A stretch of DNA of 21,533 nucleotides from a bacterium UBP4_UBA6127 (GTDB lineage Bacteria > UBP4 > UBA4092): positions 44,456 through 65,988 of the forward strand of contig DIVR01000055.1 of the NCBI GenBank assembly GCA_002428325.1, in the 5' to 3' direction. Shown here one piece after another: positions 7,839-16,900 of the stretch. Position 1 is the first letter of the stretch. Each line of letters begins with the position of its first letter. The position numbers and the translations under genes were made by a program. Under the pieces are notes generated by a model, which saw nothing but the letters and a program-made list of their open reading frames with translations, searched no databases and was not told the origin of the DNA.

Positions 7839-9323
7839 TCAGTTTCCCTTTTCAAGGGAAGTTTTCTGGTTTTCCCGGCTCTTCATTTCACCCAGCAGGA
7901 CCAGCTGCATACCTTTACCAAATTCCTGATGATGTAATATGTCCCGATGCATATAGGTAAAGACATTCTTTTGAATCTCTTTTTCCTGGTAGGTCAGGTA
8001 AGTCATCCAGACTCGGTCAAATTGGGGATTATCGATATCCTGTAAAATCTTCTCATCCGGAAATCCTGAGATTGGAGTTGGATAATGCTGATGGGAGATG
8101 GGGTATTTCATATAAAAATTAGGTATCCAATGGTTTCCATAACTTATGAGATGGTCATTGGATTGCAGGTTATCCTTCAGATAGAGGGCCAGCCCCCGGT
8201 AATCCTGTTTTACATAGGGATTTACCTCTGATTGGTAATAATTATGCAAAATGGGTACCTGCAGCAGGATGAGCAGGGCCGCTAGGGGGATCAGGTATTT
8301 TATCTTCCATTGGGAAAGGCCATAAGCGGCGAAGATAAGCAATATGGGAATAATGAAAGACAGATATTTGCTATAAAGGACAAACCCTTTTATGAAACCG
8401 GTCAGCTGGGGAATAAAAATCAAGGAGAGCATCGAGATACATAAGGTTCTGTTTTTTTTCCACAGGGAATATACTCCCACCCCGGCAATAAGAATCACCA
8501 GAAATAATAAAATATCCCGATGATAGGGATAATCAGACTCATATCCGGCAAAGAGCCGCCGGTTAATGCCATACATTTTCATTAAAAAAGGTTTAAAGGA
8601 TATGAATGATAAAAGTTTGTTTTGGAAGGCAGGTTCATTTAACCGATGAAGGAACCAGGCAATAAACCAGGGGGAATAGGCGCCTATCACCAGTAAAATA
8701 TCCTGTAGATAAACCCAAGTCCCTTTTTTCTCCCATTTCCAGCCGACATACAAAATCCATTGAGACAAAAGGACAAAGACCATCCAGTAGTTCAGATATA
8801 AACCCAATAAGGTAACCAACCCATAAAGGATTCTATTTACCCGGGAAGGTTTGTTCTCATAGGCCATCATCAGATAGAAAGAAGACATTGAAACCAGGCA
8901 GAATAATGAATATACCCTGGCTTCCTGGGAGACTTCAATCAGGGCTGTTGAAAATATGATTCCCAATGAGGCAACAATGGCAGCTCCCCGGTTCAGATAA
9001 CGGTCGCAAAACATCCATATCGGGATAATCAGGAAAATGCCTGAAACAGCCGAAATTGACCGGATAAAGAAAACAAATGATTCATTCCATATCTCCCCAA
9101 AATAAATGGAAAAATGCAGCAGAATCCTGAATAAGGGGGGGTGCACATCCGAATAGCAAAAATAAATCAAATCTTTAAGGGGTTGGCTAAGGGTGCTGAT
9201 GAGCATAAACTCATCATCAAAGGCGCTTTTAAAGAACAGATGATACCATCGGGACACCAAGGCCAGAATGATCAATAGGATAATAATAAACCATTTTCGG
9301 TTGAATCGAGATGCCTGAACCAC
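7839..9323 (-). CDS. GT-C membrane glycosyltransferase (ArnT/PMT-like, RgtA-D-like)
   Basis: Using the GTG at 9321-9323 the product has 494 residues. It begins with a basic stretch and a transmembrane helix (about 10-26). The first outer loop then carries the acidic pair of GT-C enzymes in AFDDEF (Asp36, Asp37, Glu38) and a DVHPPLFR segment (59-66), both typical of polyprenyl-phosphate-sugar-dependent transferases. About ten further hydrophobic helices follow, then a soluble C-terminal region of roughly 110 residues. The family transfers a sugar from a lipid-phosphate donor to lipid A, a glycan or a protein on the outer face of the cytoplasmic membrane. An ATG 47 codons upstream keeps the frame open, but the extra residues look non-helical and basic and pass through the Shine-Dalgarno, so GTG is preferred. 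Donor and acceptor are unknown. Confidence 0.85.
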   Translation of the reverse strand: MVQASRFNRKWFIIILLIILALVSRWYHLFFKSAFDDEFMLISTLSQPLKDLIYFCYSDVHPPLFRILLHFSIYFGEIWNESFVFFIRSISAVSGIFLIIPIWMFCDRYLNRGAAIVASLGIIFSTALIEVSQEARVYSLFCLVSMSSFYLMMAYENKPSRVNRILYGLVTLLGLYLNYWMVFVLLSQWILYVGWKWEKKGTWVYLQDILLVIGAYSPWFIAWFLHRLNEPAFQNKLLSFISFKPFLMKMYGINRRLFAGYESDYPYHRDILLFLVILIAGVGVYSLWKKNRTLCISMLSLIFIPQLTGFIKGFVLYSKYLSFIIPILLIFAAYGLSQWKIKYLIPLAALLILLQVPILHNYYQSEVNPYVKQDYRGLALYLKDNLQSNDHLISYGNHWIPNFYMKYPISHQHYPTPISGFPDEKILQDIDNPQFDRVWMTYLTYQEKEIQKNVFTYMHRDILHHQEFGKGMQLVLLGEMKSRENQKTSLEKGN

Positions 9324-9329
9324 TTCAAT

Positions 9330-9338
9330 CCTCCTCCT
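9330..9338 (-). promoter_or_regulatory. Strong Shine-Dalgarno that fixes the glycosyltransferase start
   Basis: On the minus strand AGGAGGAGG is followed by six bases (ATTGAA) and GTG. This near-ideal ribosome site lies inside the longer ATG-initiated reading frame and argues that the longer frame is not the real start. Confidence 0.75.
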
Positions 9339-9471
9339 ATTTGTCAAAATAGTGTAACCCTGAAGGCTTGAATTGGGAACTGATTTTATTTTTCCGGAGA
9401 ACCTATCATCCGGATAAAGGGCTCTTATCCAGGTCGGATGATATAGGCTGGGAGCTGGAGTCAAGGGACTA

Positions 9472-9489
9472 TTTTGACAGCTGTCAAAA
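9472..9489. repeat. 18-bp perfect palindrome TTTTGACAGCTGTCAAAA
   Basis: This site is identical to the 18 bp at 6256-6273. It lies about 150 bp upstream of the preferred glycosyltransferase start. Confidence 0.85.
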
Positions 9490-9520
9490 AATCATAATAT
9501 TGAAAATGAAAGAGTTACCT

Positions 9521-9538
9521 TTTTGACAGCTGTCAAAA
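9521..9538. repeat. 18-bp perfect palindrome TTTTGACAGCTGTCAAAA
   Basis: This is the third identical copy, with its centre 49 bp from the copy at 9472-9489. The two sites form a pair, as do the two sites near 6256-6349. Confidence 0.85.
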
Positions 9539-9565
9539 TACCTGGCTATCTTGAGAATTATTCTT

Positions 9566-9730
9566 AGGATTAACCCCGGGCTTCAGCTCGGGGAATAACC
9601 AAGGATAGAAAGACGACAAAACCATTTTAATGGTTTTCCCCTAGACCATTACTGTCAAAATGGTCCAATAGACGGATAAAACGTTTTTCGAATCTTATCT
9701 GCCAGTAATGGCTGGGCATGCCCAGCTGAT
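9566..9730 (+). repeat. 165-bp direct repeat, copy 1
   Basis: This copy matches 9848-10012 with three differences that I could see. It contains three internal hairpins: CCCCGGGCT/AGCTCGGGG (9574-9593, one mismatch), AAAACCATT/AATGGTTTT (9618-9637) and GACCATT/AATGGTC (9644-9665). It ends with CAGTAATGG and GCTGGGC/GCCCAGC. No reading frame is supported. The pattern suggests a non-autonomous structured repeat unit. Confidence 0.9.
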
Positions 9731-9764
9731 AATTTAAATTTCTTTCCCTTGGATATACCCTGTT

Positions 9765-9782
9765 ATTTGACAGCTTTCAAAA
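9765..9782. repeat. Degenerate copy of the TTGACAG palindrome
   Basis: ATTTGACAGCTTTCAAAA keeps the left arm and has one changed base in each arm relative to the consensus. It lies between the two copies of the 165-bp direct repeat. Confidence 0.55.
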
Positions 9783-9847
9783 TGGCTTCCCTGTCTAATT
9801 ATCAGATAGGTGTTATCCCCTATACAATTCCCACTCCTTCTAACCAG

Positions 9848-10012
9848 AGGATTAACCCCGGGCTTCAGCCCGGGGAATAACCAAGGATAGAAAGACGACA
9901 AAACCATTTTAATGGTTTTCCCCTAGACCATTACTGTCAAAATGGTCCAATAGACGGATAAAACGTTTTTCGAATCTTATCTGCCAGTAGTGGCTGGGCA
10001 TGCCCAGCAGAT
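9848..10012 (+). repeat. 165-bp direct repeat, copy 2
   Basis: This copy lies exactly 282 bp downstream of copy 1. The first hairpin is a perfect CCCCGGGCT/AGCCCGGGG here (9856-9875). The visible differences are T to C at the equivalent of 9588, A to G in CAGTA(A/G)TGG, and T to A near the end. Its last 28 bp run into the inverted-repeat element at 9985-10062. Confidence 0.9.
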
Positions 10013-10062
10013 TTAAGGGTTAGGGCGTTAAGACTAAGCGACCCAATGGGTCGCCACTACTG
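9985..10062. mobile_element. MITE-like inverted-repeat element A (78 bp)
   Basis: CAGTAGTGGC (9985-9994) and GCCACTACTG (10053-10062) are perfect 10-bp terminal inverted repeats. Inside are two strong hairpins, GCTGGGC/GCCCAGC (9993-10008) and GCGACCC/GGGTCGC (10038-10054). The element is non-coding and is followed by AGAAGGAACAG, as in element B. It resembles REP/MITE-type extragenic repeats mobilised by transposases supplied elsewhere; no transposase is present here. Confidence 0.55.
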
Positions 10063-10155
10063 AGAAGGAACAGGGATGTTTATCCAATATTGCGTTTAAC
10101 CTATTCCTAAAATTCACTATATACCGAATATAAATCCCATTCCTAGGCCTACAGC

Positions 10156-10220
10156 CAGTAATGGCTGGGCTGCCCAGCTGATTTAAAGTTTAAGGAAATA
10201 ACAGTAAGTCGCCACGACTG
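10156..10220. mobile_element. MITE-like inverted-repeat element B (65 bp, degenerate)
   Basis: CAGTAATGGC (10156-10165) and GCCACGACTG (10211-10220) are inverted repeats with 8 of 10 positions matching. The inner GCTGGGC/GCCCAGC hairpin is shared with element A, while the second inner hairpin is lost. The shared downstream AGAAGGAACAG shows common origin with element A. Confidence 0.5.
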
Positions 10221-10320
10221 AGAAGGAACAGAAAATCAGGGGTGGAAATTTCCTGAATAATTAATAATATTCAACCTAACTCCTTGATTGGTAATAAGTT
10301 GTAATCCCAGAAGGGTTAGC

Positions 10321-10350
10321 TTAAGATTATTTCCACGGTACTTATATAAA
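10321..10350 (+). promoter_or_regulatory. Candidate promoter for the ABC exporter operon
   Basis: TTAAGA (10321-10326), an 18-bp spacer and TATAAA (10345-10350) lie 22 bp before the ATG. A GGAG (10356-10359) is the only ribosome-site candidate and its spacing (13) is long. Confidence 0.35.
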
Positions 10351-10372
10351 ATAATGGAGCCTTGATACCTTT

Positions 10373-11152
10373 ATGTCTAATTTACAGGCAGTAGTTAAAG
10401 TTAAGATGTTATCAAAATCATATAATTCATTAAAAGCTGTCGATCAGGTTTCTTTTGAGGTGGCTCCCGGGGAGATATTAGGTTACCTGGGACCTAATGG
10501 TGCCGGGAAATCGACCACCATTAAAATGATGACCGGTCTTCTGACTCCCGATGAAGGTTCCATCACTATCAATGGATATGACCTTTCCACCCATCCGATG
10601 GATGCCAAAAAACAGTTTGGGTTTGTGCCTGAGACGGGAGCTTTATTCGAAAAGCTGACCCCTTATGAATACCTGCTGCTGATTGGCAGGATTTATAAGA
10701 TAGATACCGCTAAACTCGATAAGAAAATCATGGATATGGTGGAATTATTTGATATGCAGACCCATGTCCGGGAGAGAATGACCACTTTTTCCAAAGGGAT
10801 GAAACAAAGAATCACTATTTGCGCTGCCTTGCTGCCCAATCCTCCGGTCTTATTTTTTGATGAACCGATAAATGGACTGGACCCCAATACGGTCATGATT
10901 TTTAAAGAGCTGCTGAGGAAATATGCTTCCCAGGGGAAAGCCATCTTCTATACCTCCCACCTGTTGGATGTCGTGGAGAAAATCTGTGACCGGATAGCCA
11001 TTGTCCAGAAGGGAAGCATTGTTGCCCAGGGGAATTTGGATGAATTAAGGGCCATGCATCACCAATCATCCCTGGAATCTGTTTTTAGTGAAATCACCAA
11101 TGCGGAAGATGCCAAAGAAACCGTGGACAGTTTTATGGAAAATAACCAGTAA
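10373..11152 (+). CDS. ABC transporter ATP-binding protein (ABC-2 exporter type)
   Basis: The 259-residue protein has a complete nucleotide-binding domain: Walker A GPNGAGKST (40-48), the Q-loop region FGFVPETGALF with Glu in place of Gln (82-92), the signature variant FSKGMKQR (139-146), Walker B VLFFDEP (159-165) with D-loop NGLD, and His196 in the switch. The degenerate signature and the VPE loop are usual in ATPases of ABC-2-type exporters. It powers the permease encoded 15 bp downstream. The substrate is not evident. The last 40 residues form an acidic helical tail. Confidence 0.93.
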   Translation: MSNLQAVVKVKMLSKSYNSLKAVDQVSFEVAPGEILGYLGPNGAGKSTTIKMMTGLLTPDEGSITINGYDLSTHPMDAKKQFGFVPETGALFEKLTPYEYLLLIGRIYKIDTAKLDKKIMDMVELFDMQTHVRERMTTFSKGMKQRITICAALLPNPPVLFFDEPINGLDPNTVMIFKELLRKYASQGKAIFYTSHLLDVVEKICDRIAIVQKGSIVAQGNLDELRAMHHQSSLESVFSEITNAEDAKETVDSFMENNQ

Positions 11153-11167
11153 CCTGAGGGATTGAAT

Positions 11168-12775
11168 ATGGGATTCATGGATAAACTCTTTAATCAATAC
11201 CAGGTGGATAGCGAGATCCTTTTTGAATTATTCAAAACTCAATTAAAGATGGAATTTCGAAAAGCGGCTAAAACCTCATCGGTCTCAGGGATAAATAAGT
11301 TTGGACTCTTGGGCCAGTTAATATTTTTTATGGTCATGAGCCTTCCTCTGGCTGCCGTGGCGATGGTATATGAAGACTTATATTCGTATTCTTATTTAAT
11401 TCTGGCTTTTACCATGGTATTTACCTTTTTTTCAGTCTTAATGGAATATTCAGCCGTGCTGTTGAATCCGGATGATTATACTGTGATTGGTTGCCGGCCG
11501 GTCAGTTCCAATACGTATGCCTTAGCCAAAATCCTCAATATTTTGAGTTATACCCTTATCCTGACCATCCCGTTAGTTTTACTGCCCTCGGTGATTTTAT
11601 CTTTTAAATATCTTCAGTTTCCACCCCTGGGTATTTTGATATTCATCCTCTTTTTGGTATCTTCGGTAACCGTCCTTTGTTTCCTGAGTTTTTTCTATAT
11701 TTACCTGCTGAGGATCATTCCGGCTGCCCGATTGAAAATAATCATGCAGTATATCCAGTTATGTTTAGCGGTCATAGTTTTTTCCGGGTATCAAATAGTC
11801 CCCATGATGGCGGCCTCTCATCTGCAGAATCACATCCAACTCAGCCAGCTGTGGTATCTGGCGATTTTGCCGATGGGCTGGTATGCCGGCGCCTGTTCAT
11901 TATTAGCCGGGGAACTGACCCTGGTAAATTATTACTCTCTGGCGGCAGCCATCCTGTTTACCCCGATTGCCCTTTATCTGGGGATAGTTCAAACCGGGAA
12001 ATTCTACCTGGGCAGTATCTCAAAACAAGCCACTGATTCAGAAGTGAGGAAAGTTGAAAAAATAAAAACCTCTAAGCCAGGGATGTTTTATTCATGGCTG
12101 AAATCAGAACATAGCAAAGTCGGTTTTGGTTTAATGGCAACCTATCTGAAAAGAGACCATCGTTTGAGAATGGTCATTATTCCTTACCTGGTGATGATCG
12201 TCGTGATGATAATAACCCTTCGGGCCGGCAAAACCGGAGCGAATTTTATCTTTATCATCGCGGGATATGCCCCTGTCATTATTCTCCAGTTATATCAACA
12301 GGTTTCCATGAATGAAGATTGGAAAGGAAGCTGGATCTATCATTCATTTCCATTACAATGGGATGGTTTTATCTGGGGCGCCCGGATGGCGATTACCCTT
12401 TATATTATTATACCCATTTTGCTGTTAATGCTGGTTTTCTTCAGTTTTATGGGGAAAGGGATAGATGGGCTGATTATTCTGGGGATTGTCTATATGCTGG
12501 GGGAAATGATGGCGGACGGTATGCAGCTCTTATCACCCCAGATGCCACTCTCTAATCCCATTACCAATCAGGGACGAACCGGGATCATGATGGTCTTGAA
12601 TATAGTGGGGATGATATTAGGGATGGCCATATCCATCCTGATAGGGGTGTTTATTACCGGGCTTCTGGCGAGAAGCATCCTATTGATTCTTTTTTTAGCG
12701 GCAATGCTGGGTGTCCGTAAACTGACAGCCAAACGAATGGCATTGGTCGTTCATAATAGGGAATTTTCCTCATAA
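11168..12775 (+). CDS. ABC-2-type transporter permease
   Basis: The 535-residue protein starts at ATG 11168, with GAGGG (11156-11160) seven bases upstream; a TTG at 11162 sits too close to that site. After an amphipathic start (MGFMDKLFNQYQVDSEILFELFKTQLKMEFRKA) it has around a dozen hydrophobic segments in two blocks separated by a soluble loop (about 282-330, rich in Lys and Ser). This is the layout of large ABC-2 permeases that work with a single ATPase partner. The gene follows the ATPase by 15 bp and precedes the hydrolase by 7 bp, so the three are co-transcribed. Substrate unknown. Confidence 0.85.
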   Translation: MGFMDKLFNQYQVDSEILFELFKTQLKMEFRKAAKTSSVSGINKFGLLGQLIFFMVMSLPLAAVAMVYEDLYSYSYLILAFTMVFTFFSVLMEYSAVLLNPDDYTVIGCRPVSSNTYALAKILNILSYTLILTIPLVLLPSVILSFKYLQFPPLGILIFILFLVSSVTVLCFLSFFYIYLLRIIPAARLKIIMQYIQLCLAVIVFSGYQIVPMMAASHLQNHIQLSQLWYLAILPMGWYAGACSLLAGELTLVNYYSLAAAILFTPIALYLGIVQTGKFYLGSISKQATDSEVRKVEKIKTSKPGMFYSWLKSEHSKVGFGLMATYLKRDHRLRMVIIPYLVMIVVMIITLRAGKTGANFIFIIAGYAPVIILQLYQQVSMNEDWKGSWIYHSFPLQWDGFIWGARMAITLYIIIPILLLMLVFFSFMGKGIDGLIILGIVYMLGEMMADGMQLLSPQMPLSNPITNQGRTGIMMVLNIVGMILGMAISILIGVFITGLLARSILLILFLAAMLGVRKLTAKRMALVVHNREFSS

Positions 12776-12782
12776 GGGGGGC

Positions 12783-13700
12783 ATGATGAAAAGTTATTGG
12801 GTCAAGTTTTCCTGCTTATTCATATTTTTGACCGGGGTTACCTGCCTGAGCTGGGCTGAAAAGGCCTGGACTCCCATTGAATTACCCATGCATTTGCCCG
12901 CCCGAGTTGAAGTGGAAGGAAAACTGATTCCCTTTTCCCTGGATACCGAAGGTAATGGCAAAGGGGAAATCTTTCTTCCGGCAGATTATCATCCCGATAA
13001 AAGAGGATTGGATATCCTGGTGCATTTCCATTCCCCCGGCTGGCTTATCCGGCAGGAAATGGCGAAAGAAAAAAGAACCGCTATCGTGGTTTCCATCAAT
13101 TATCCCGGATTATCCTCCTCCTACCGAATCCCTTTTTCCTCAGATACCAATTTATTTGGGAAAATTCTGGCCGATACTTTATCTGCCGCTACTGCCCAAT
13201 ATCCCGGCACTCCCCCTAAAATCAAAATCCTGACTTTGGCATCTTTCAGCGCCGGTTATGGGGCTATCCGGGAAATCATTAAATCCCCTGATTATTTCCG
13301 GCAAATCCGGGAAATCATCCTGATGGATTCTTTATATGCAGGTATCGAGGATACCTCTTCCCGTAAACTGGTGGAGAAAGATGTAGAACCTTTCCTTCCT
13401 TTCCTGAAAGAGGCCGCTAAAGGAAAAAAAGTATTGGTCAGCTCCCATTCGGCCCAGGTGCCTGAAACCTATGCCGGTACCCCGGAAACGAACCAATACC
13501 TTATTAAAAAAGTTCATGGGAAAATCCAACTGGTCCTCACAAACCCTGATGAAGTCCTGAATCAGCCGGGTAAACTCTGGCTGGCTTGCGATGTGAACCG
13601 ATTCCATGTCCGGGGATATTCAGGCCAGGATATCCTCTCCCATTCCGGACACCTCTATGCGTTCCGATACTGGCTCCGACCTTGTCAGCTTGGGAAGTGA
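12783..13700 (+). CDS. Exported alpha/beta-hydrolase-like protein
   Basis: The 305-residue protein begins with a Sec signal peptide (hydrophobic core CLFIFLTGVTCLSWA, probable cleavage after SWA near residue 25). The alpha/beta-hydrolase features are ILVHFH (78-83), the nucleophile elbow SFSAGYG with Ser156, an Asp in LMDSLYAG (Asp182) and His290 near the end, in HSGHLYAF. The elbow keeps S-x-S-x-G in place of G-x-S-x-G, so the enzyme may be unusual or weakly active. Two ATGs (12783 and 12786) share a GGGGGG ribosome site; the second has better spacing. It lies 7 bp after the ABC permease and is the last gene of that operon. The substrate and any link to the exported cargo are unknown. Confidence 0.75.
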   Translation: MMKSYWVKFSCLFIFLTGVTCLSWAEKAWTPIELPMHLPARVEVEGKLIPFSLDTEGNGKGEIFLPADYHPDKRGLDILVHFHSPGWLIRQEMAKEKRTAIVVSINYPGLSSSYRIPFSSDTNLFGKILADTLSAATAQYPGTPPKIKILTLASFSAGYGAIREIIKSPDYFRQIREIILMDSLYAGIEDTSSRKLVEKDVEPFLPFLKEAAKGKKVLVSSHSAQVPETYAGTPETNQYLIKKVHGKIQLVLTNPDEVLNQPGKLWLACDVNRFHVRGYSGQDILSHSGHLYAFRYWLRPCQLGK

Positions 13701-13851
13701 AAAGGTGGGGGAAATATCCCTGATGAAGGGTTCAATTGACGGTTATTAATGGGAGAGTATGAGTTTCAAAAGACTGATTACCTATTGAGCAGAAGGTATT
13801 TCTCCTGAATTTATAAGCTTATCTTTACTTATCTCTTATTTGTAACATTTC

Positions 13852-13881
13852 TTGATTTTTAAATACATTTGTGATTAAAAT
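13852..13881 (+). promoter_or_regulatory. Candidate promoter of the cas operon
   Basis: TTGATT (13852-13857), an 18-bp spacer and TAAAAT (13876-13881) stand in an AT-rich stretch 40 bp before cas12b. AGGGGGAAAT directly precedes the ATG and is a strong ribosome site. Confidence 0.5.
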
Positions 13882-13921
13882 ATGAGCATATTTAATTTTT
13901 GTCTTCTTTCCAGGGGGAAAT

Positions 13922-16900
13922 ATGGCTGCATTTCAAAGATCCTATACTATGAACCTAAAACCTGCTACGAGTGAGCAGGATAAGTTTATTTTGTGGAACA
14001 GGTTATTTTTGACCCATTGGTCAGTGAATGAAGGGGCTAAAATATTCGGAGAGTTGTTTTTGAACCTGCGTGGGGGACTTTCTCCTGAATTGGGTATATT
14101 TGACCTTAATAAAGATAAAGATGATAGGAAGAAAAAAGCTCTTGTAATGGGAAGACGGCGATTATTAGCACTTGGCTGGCTATCTGTGGAAGATAATCTT
14201 TCAGCAGGAGATCACCCCTTTAGAATAAGAGAAATTCCTGTTGGAAGGAATATGGAAATAAAACAGGCAACAACACTATTAACTGAAATATTAAAGAACA
14301 AAGGTGTTAAAGATGAAGCTGTAATAAAAGAATGGATTGATGATTGTACCCCTTCACTAATTGCTAATATTCGCGAAGATGCTGTCTGGATAAATCGGGC
14401 TAAATCATTTTATTCTATGAATCCCTGTCCAACAAAAGATGAAGTTTGGAAAATACTAAGCTATGTGTTGAATACTAGTTTTCTTGATTTATCTCTTAAT
14501 GATTCTAGTGAAAGAGATAATACGAAGAATAAAAAAGGAACCAAGGAGAATGAAAAAGATGTTAGTAATAAATCTAAAGAATTATATGGTTGGCTTTTTA
14601 CTAAAAATCCAAATAAAATGAGAGAAGCTGGAGAAAATAAAGATAAATTTATTAATAACTTTAGAGAGAATTTTAACACCTTTACTGATTATGCCAACTT
14701 GAAAGTTGAAATTGAATTATGGAGAAAAAATAATATATCTAATACATTATTGATTACTCAAAAAGCTAAATATCCCCCAGAAGTTAAGGAAGCTAATCAT
14801 CCATCTAAATTTTCAGTAGGATATCGTAAATTATTAGTACACCTTGAGTTATGGCCTTCTTCAAAAGATGAAAATGGAGATATTCCTAAGGGAATAGAGG
14901 GTAAAGATAAATCTCATAATCAGATATTACTTGATTATCTTCTTGAGGTTTGTAATGAAGGAAATAAAACAACAAAAAAAGTAATTGTTCCAGCTTGGGC
15001 TGATGGAATAAAAACCGAACTAGAATCAAAAGCCAGTATAAAGGTTGGTGATTCAACTTCGAGTGTATTGCAACGATTAATGATAAAAATGGCGGCTCGA
15101 AGAATCAGTCAAACCCTCTCTTGGATTAAAATCAATGAGCAAGTAAGGCATGATGCTTACCAGAAAAAGAATAAGGCCTTTAAGTTATTATGCGAAATAG
15201 ACAAAAACGGTGAAGCCTGTAAATGGCTAGAAAATTATGAGCTATTTAGAAGGGATGACTCTGGAGGTGAAGAGTATCATATTTCTGCAAGAGCTATCTC
15301 TTGTTGGAAACAGATTTTAGAAGAATGGCAGAAGAATGATTCTTCTAAAGCATTAAGAGAAAAAGTTAAAGTGGTTCAAGCTGCGGAAGATAAATTTGGA
15401 GATGCCAGATTGTTTGAAGACTTGGCAGATGACAATGCCAGGTCTGTATGGCTTCTTCCCGATGGAAATAAAACACCTGATATACTGAATTGGTGGTGTG
15501 AATATCGTACTGCTGATATTGATGAATCTCGTTTCAAGATACCCTGTTATTGCCATCCCCATCCCTTTAAACATCCTGTTTATGTTGAATATGGCAAGTC
15601 CAATCCACAGGTTATATTTTCGTTGAAACATGATAAGGCTAGAAAAAATCGTATTGATAATGGATGGAATCCTAAGAATCCTCGAATTCTTGCTTTGTTA
15701 CTTCTAGACATTGTTAGACAGAAATCAACATTAGCCCCTTTTGTTTGGGAATCAAAACGGTTATGGAAAGACTTGGGTGGGGATGCTACTGTAACTTACA
15801 AAATACCAAGAAGCGACCGAATGGGGTTAAGTTCAATTGGCAATATAGATTATGCAAGGCCGGAAGTACCATTTTTGAAAGAGAAATGGAATGCCAGATT
15901 GCAATCTGACAGGCGAACTTTGGAAAAGTTGGAAAAGTACTGGAATCCAGAATCAATGAAGTGGATTGATGATGGAAAATTCTTGATTCAGAGTAAATGG
16001 TTTATAACCTTTGGTCCTGATATGGAAACAGCCGAAGGGCCTTGGAAGCTATATCTAAAAGAAAATATTAATGATAATAATTATCTCGGTAACAGAAGCA
16101 AAGAAAACCAAAAACGTGGATATCGTGCCAAAAAATTATTATCGGGTTATCCAGCCGGGATGAGAATACTGTCAGTAGATTTAGGCCATCGTTATGCAGC
16201 TTCCTGTGCAATTTGGGAAACAATAACTAAAAAACAGATTACTGAAGAATTGGCATATCAACCTGATAAAAATTCAGTATTTGAACATTCATGCAAGACA
16301 ATTGATAAGAAAATTAAAAATACTGTCTATCGTAGAATTGGTGATGATTCAATAGATGCTCCATGGGCAAAATTAGAAAAACAATTCACTATAAAACTTC
16401 AAGGTGAGGATAAATCTTGCTACTTGTTAAGGTCTGATGAAAAAGAGTTATTTCGATCAATATTAAGTAAATTAAGCTGTTTGAATAATGATACCGGACA
16501 TAACATTCTTGAAATGATAGAAAATCTACTGAGAATCGTTAAAGCTAAAATATATAGGCAGGGAATATTGGCTCGTATTTCTTATTCCATGACGGCTCAA
16601 TATAAACCAGGAAAAGGTGGTCAAAAGAGTCCATTGAGCGATGAAGATAAAATCCATTATCTATCCGAAAACCTTGCAGCATGGTCTGCCTTAATGGGTA
16701 ATCAAGAATGGAATGAGGATGGTATATCTGATTGGTATAAAAAATACATAAGCCATCTTGTCTCAGGTCCAAAACCGAAAGAAGGAAATAGAAAAAGCGA
16801 TAGAGATAAAATTATTGAGTATTTTCTTCCTGCTGCCAGGAAATTATATGATGATAATGAAACAAGAATAAATATCCATGATTTATTCAAAGAGTTATGG

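Larger units (their letters stand above)
9324..10372. other. Repeat-dense intergenic kilobase between divergent genes
   Basis: No protein gene is supported here. The region separates the minus-strand glycosyltransferase from the plus-strand ABC exporter and is filled with palindromes (9472, 9521, 9765), a long direct repeat (9566 and 9848) and two inverted-repeat elements (9985 and 10156). About 100 bp next to the ABC gene look like an ordinary promoter region. Confidence 0.7.
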
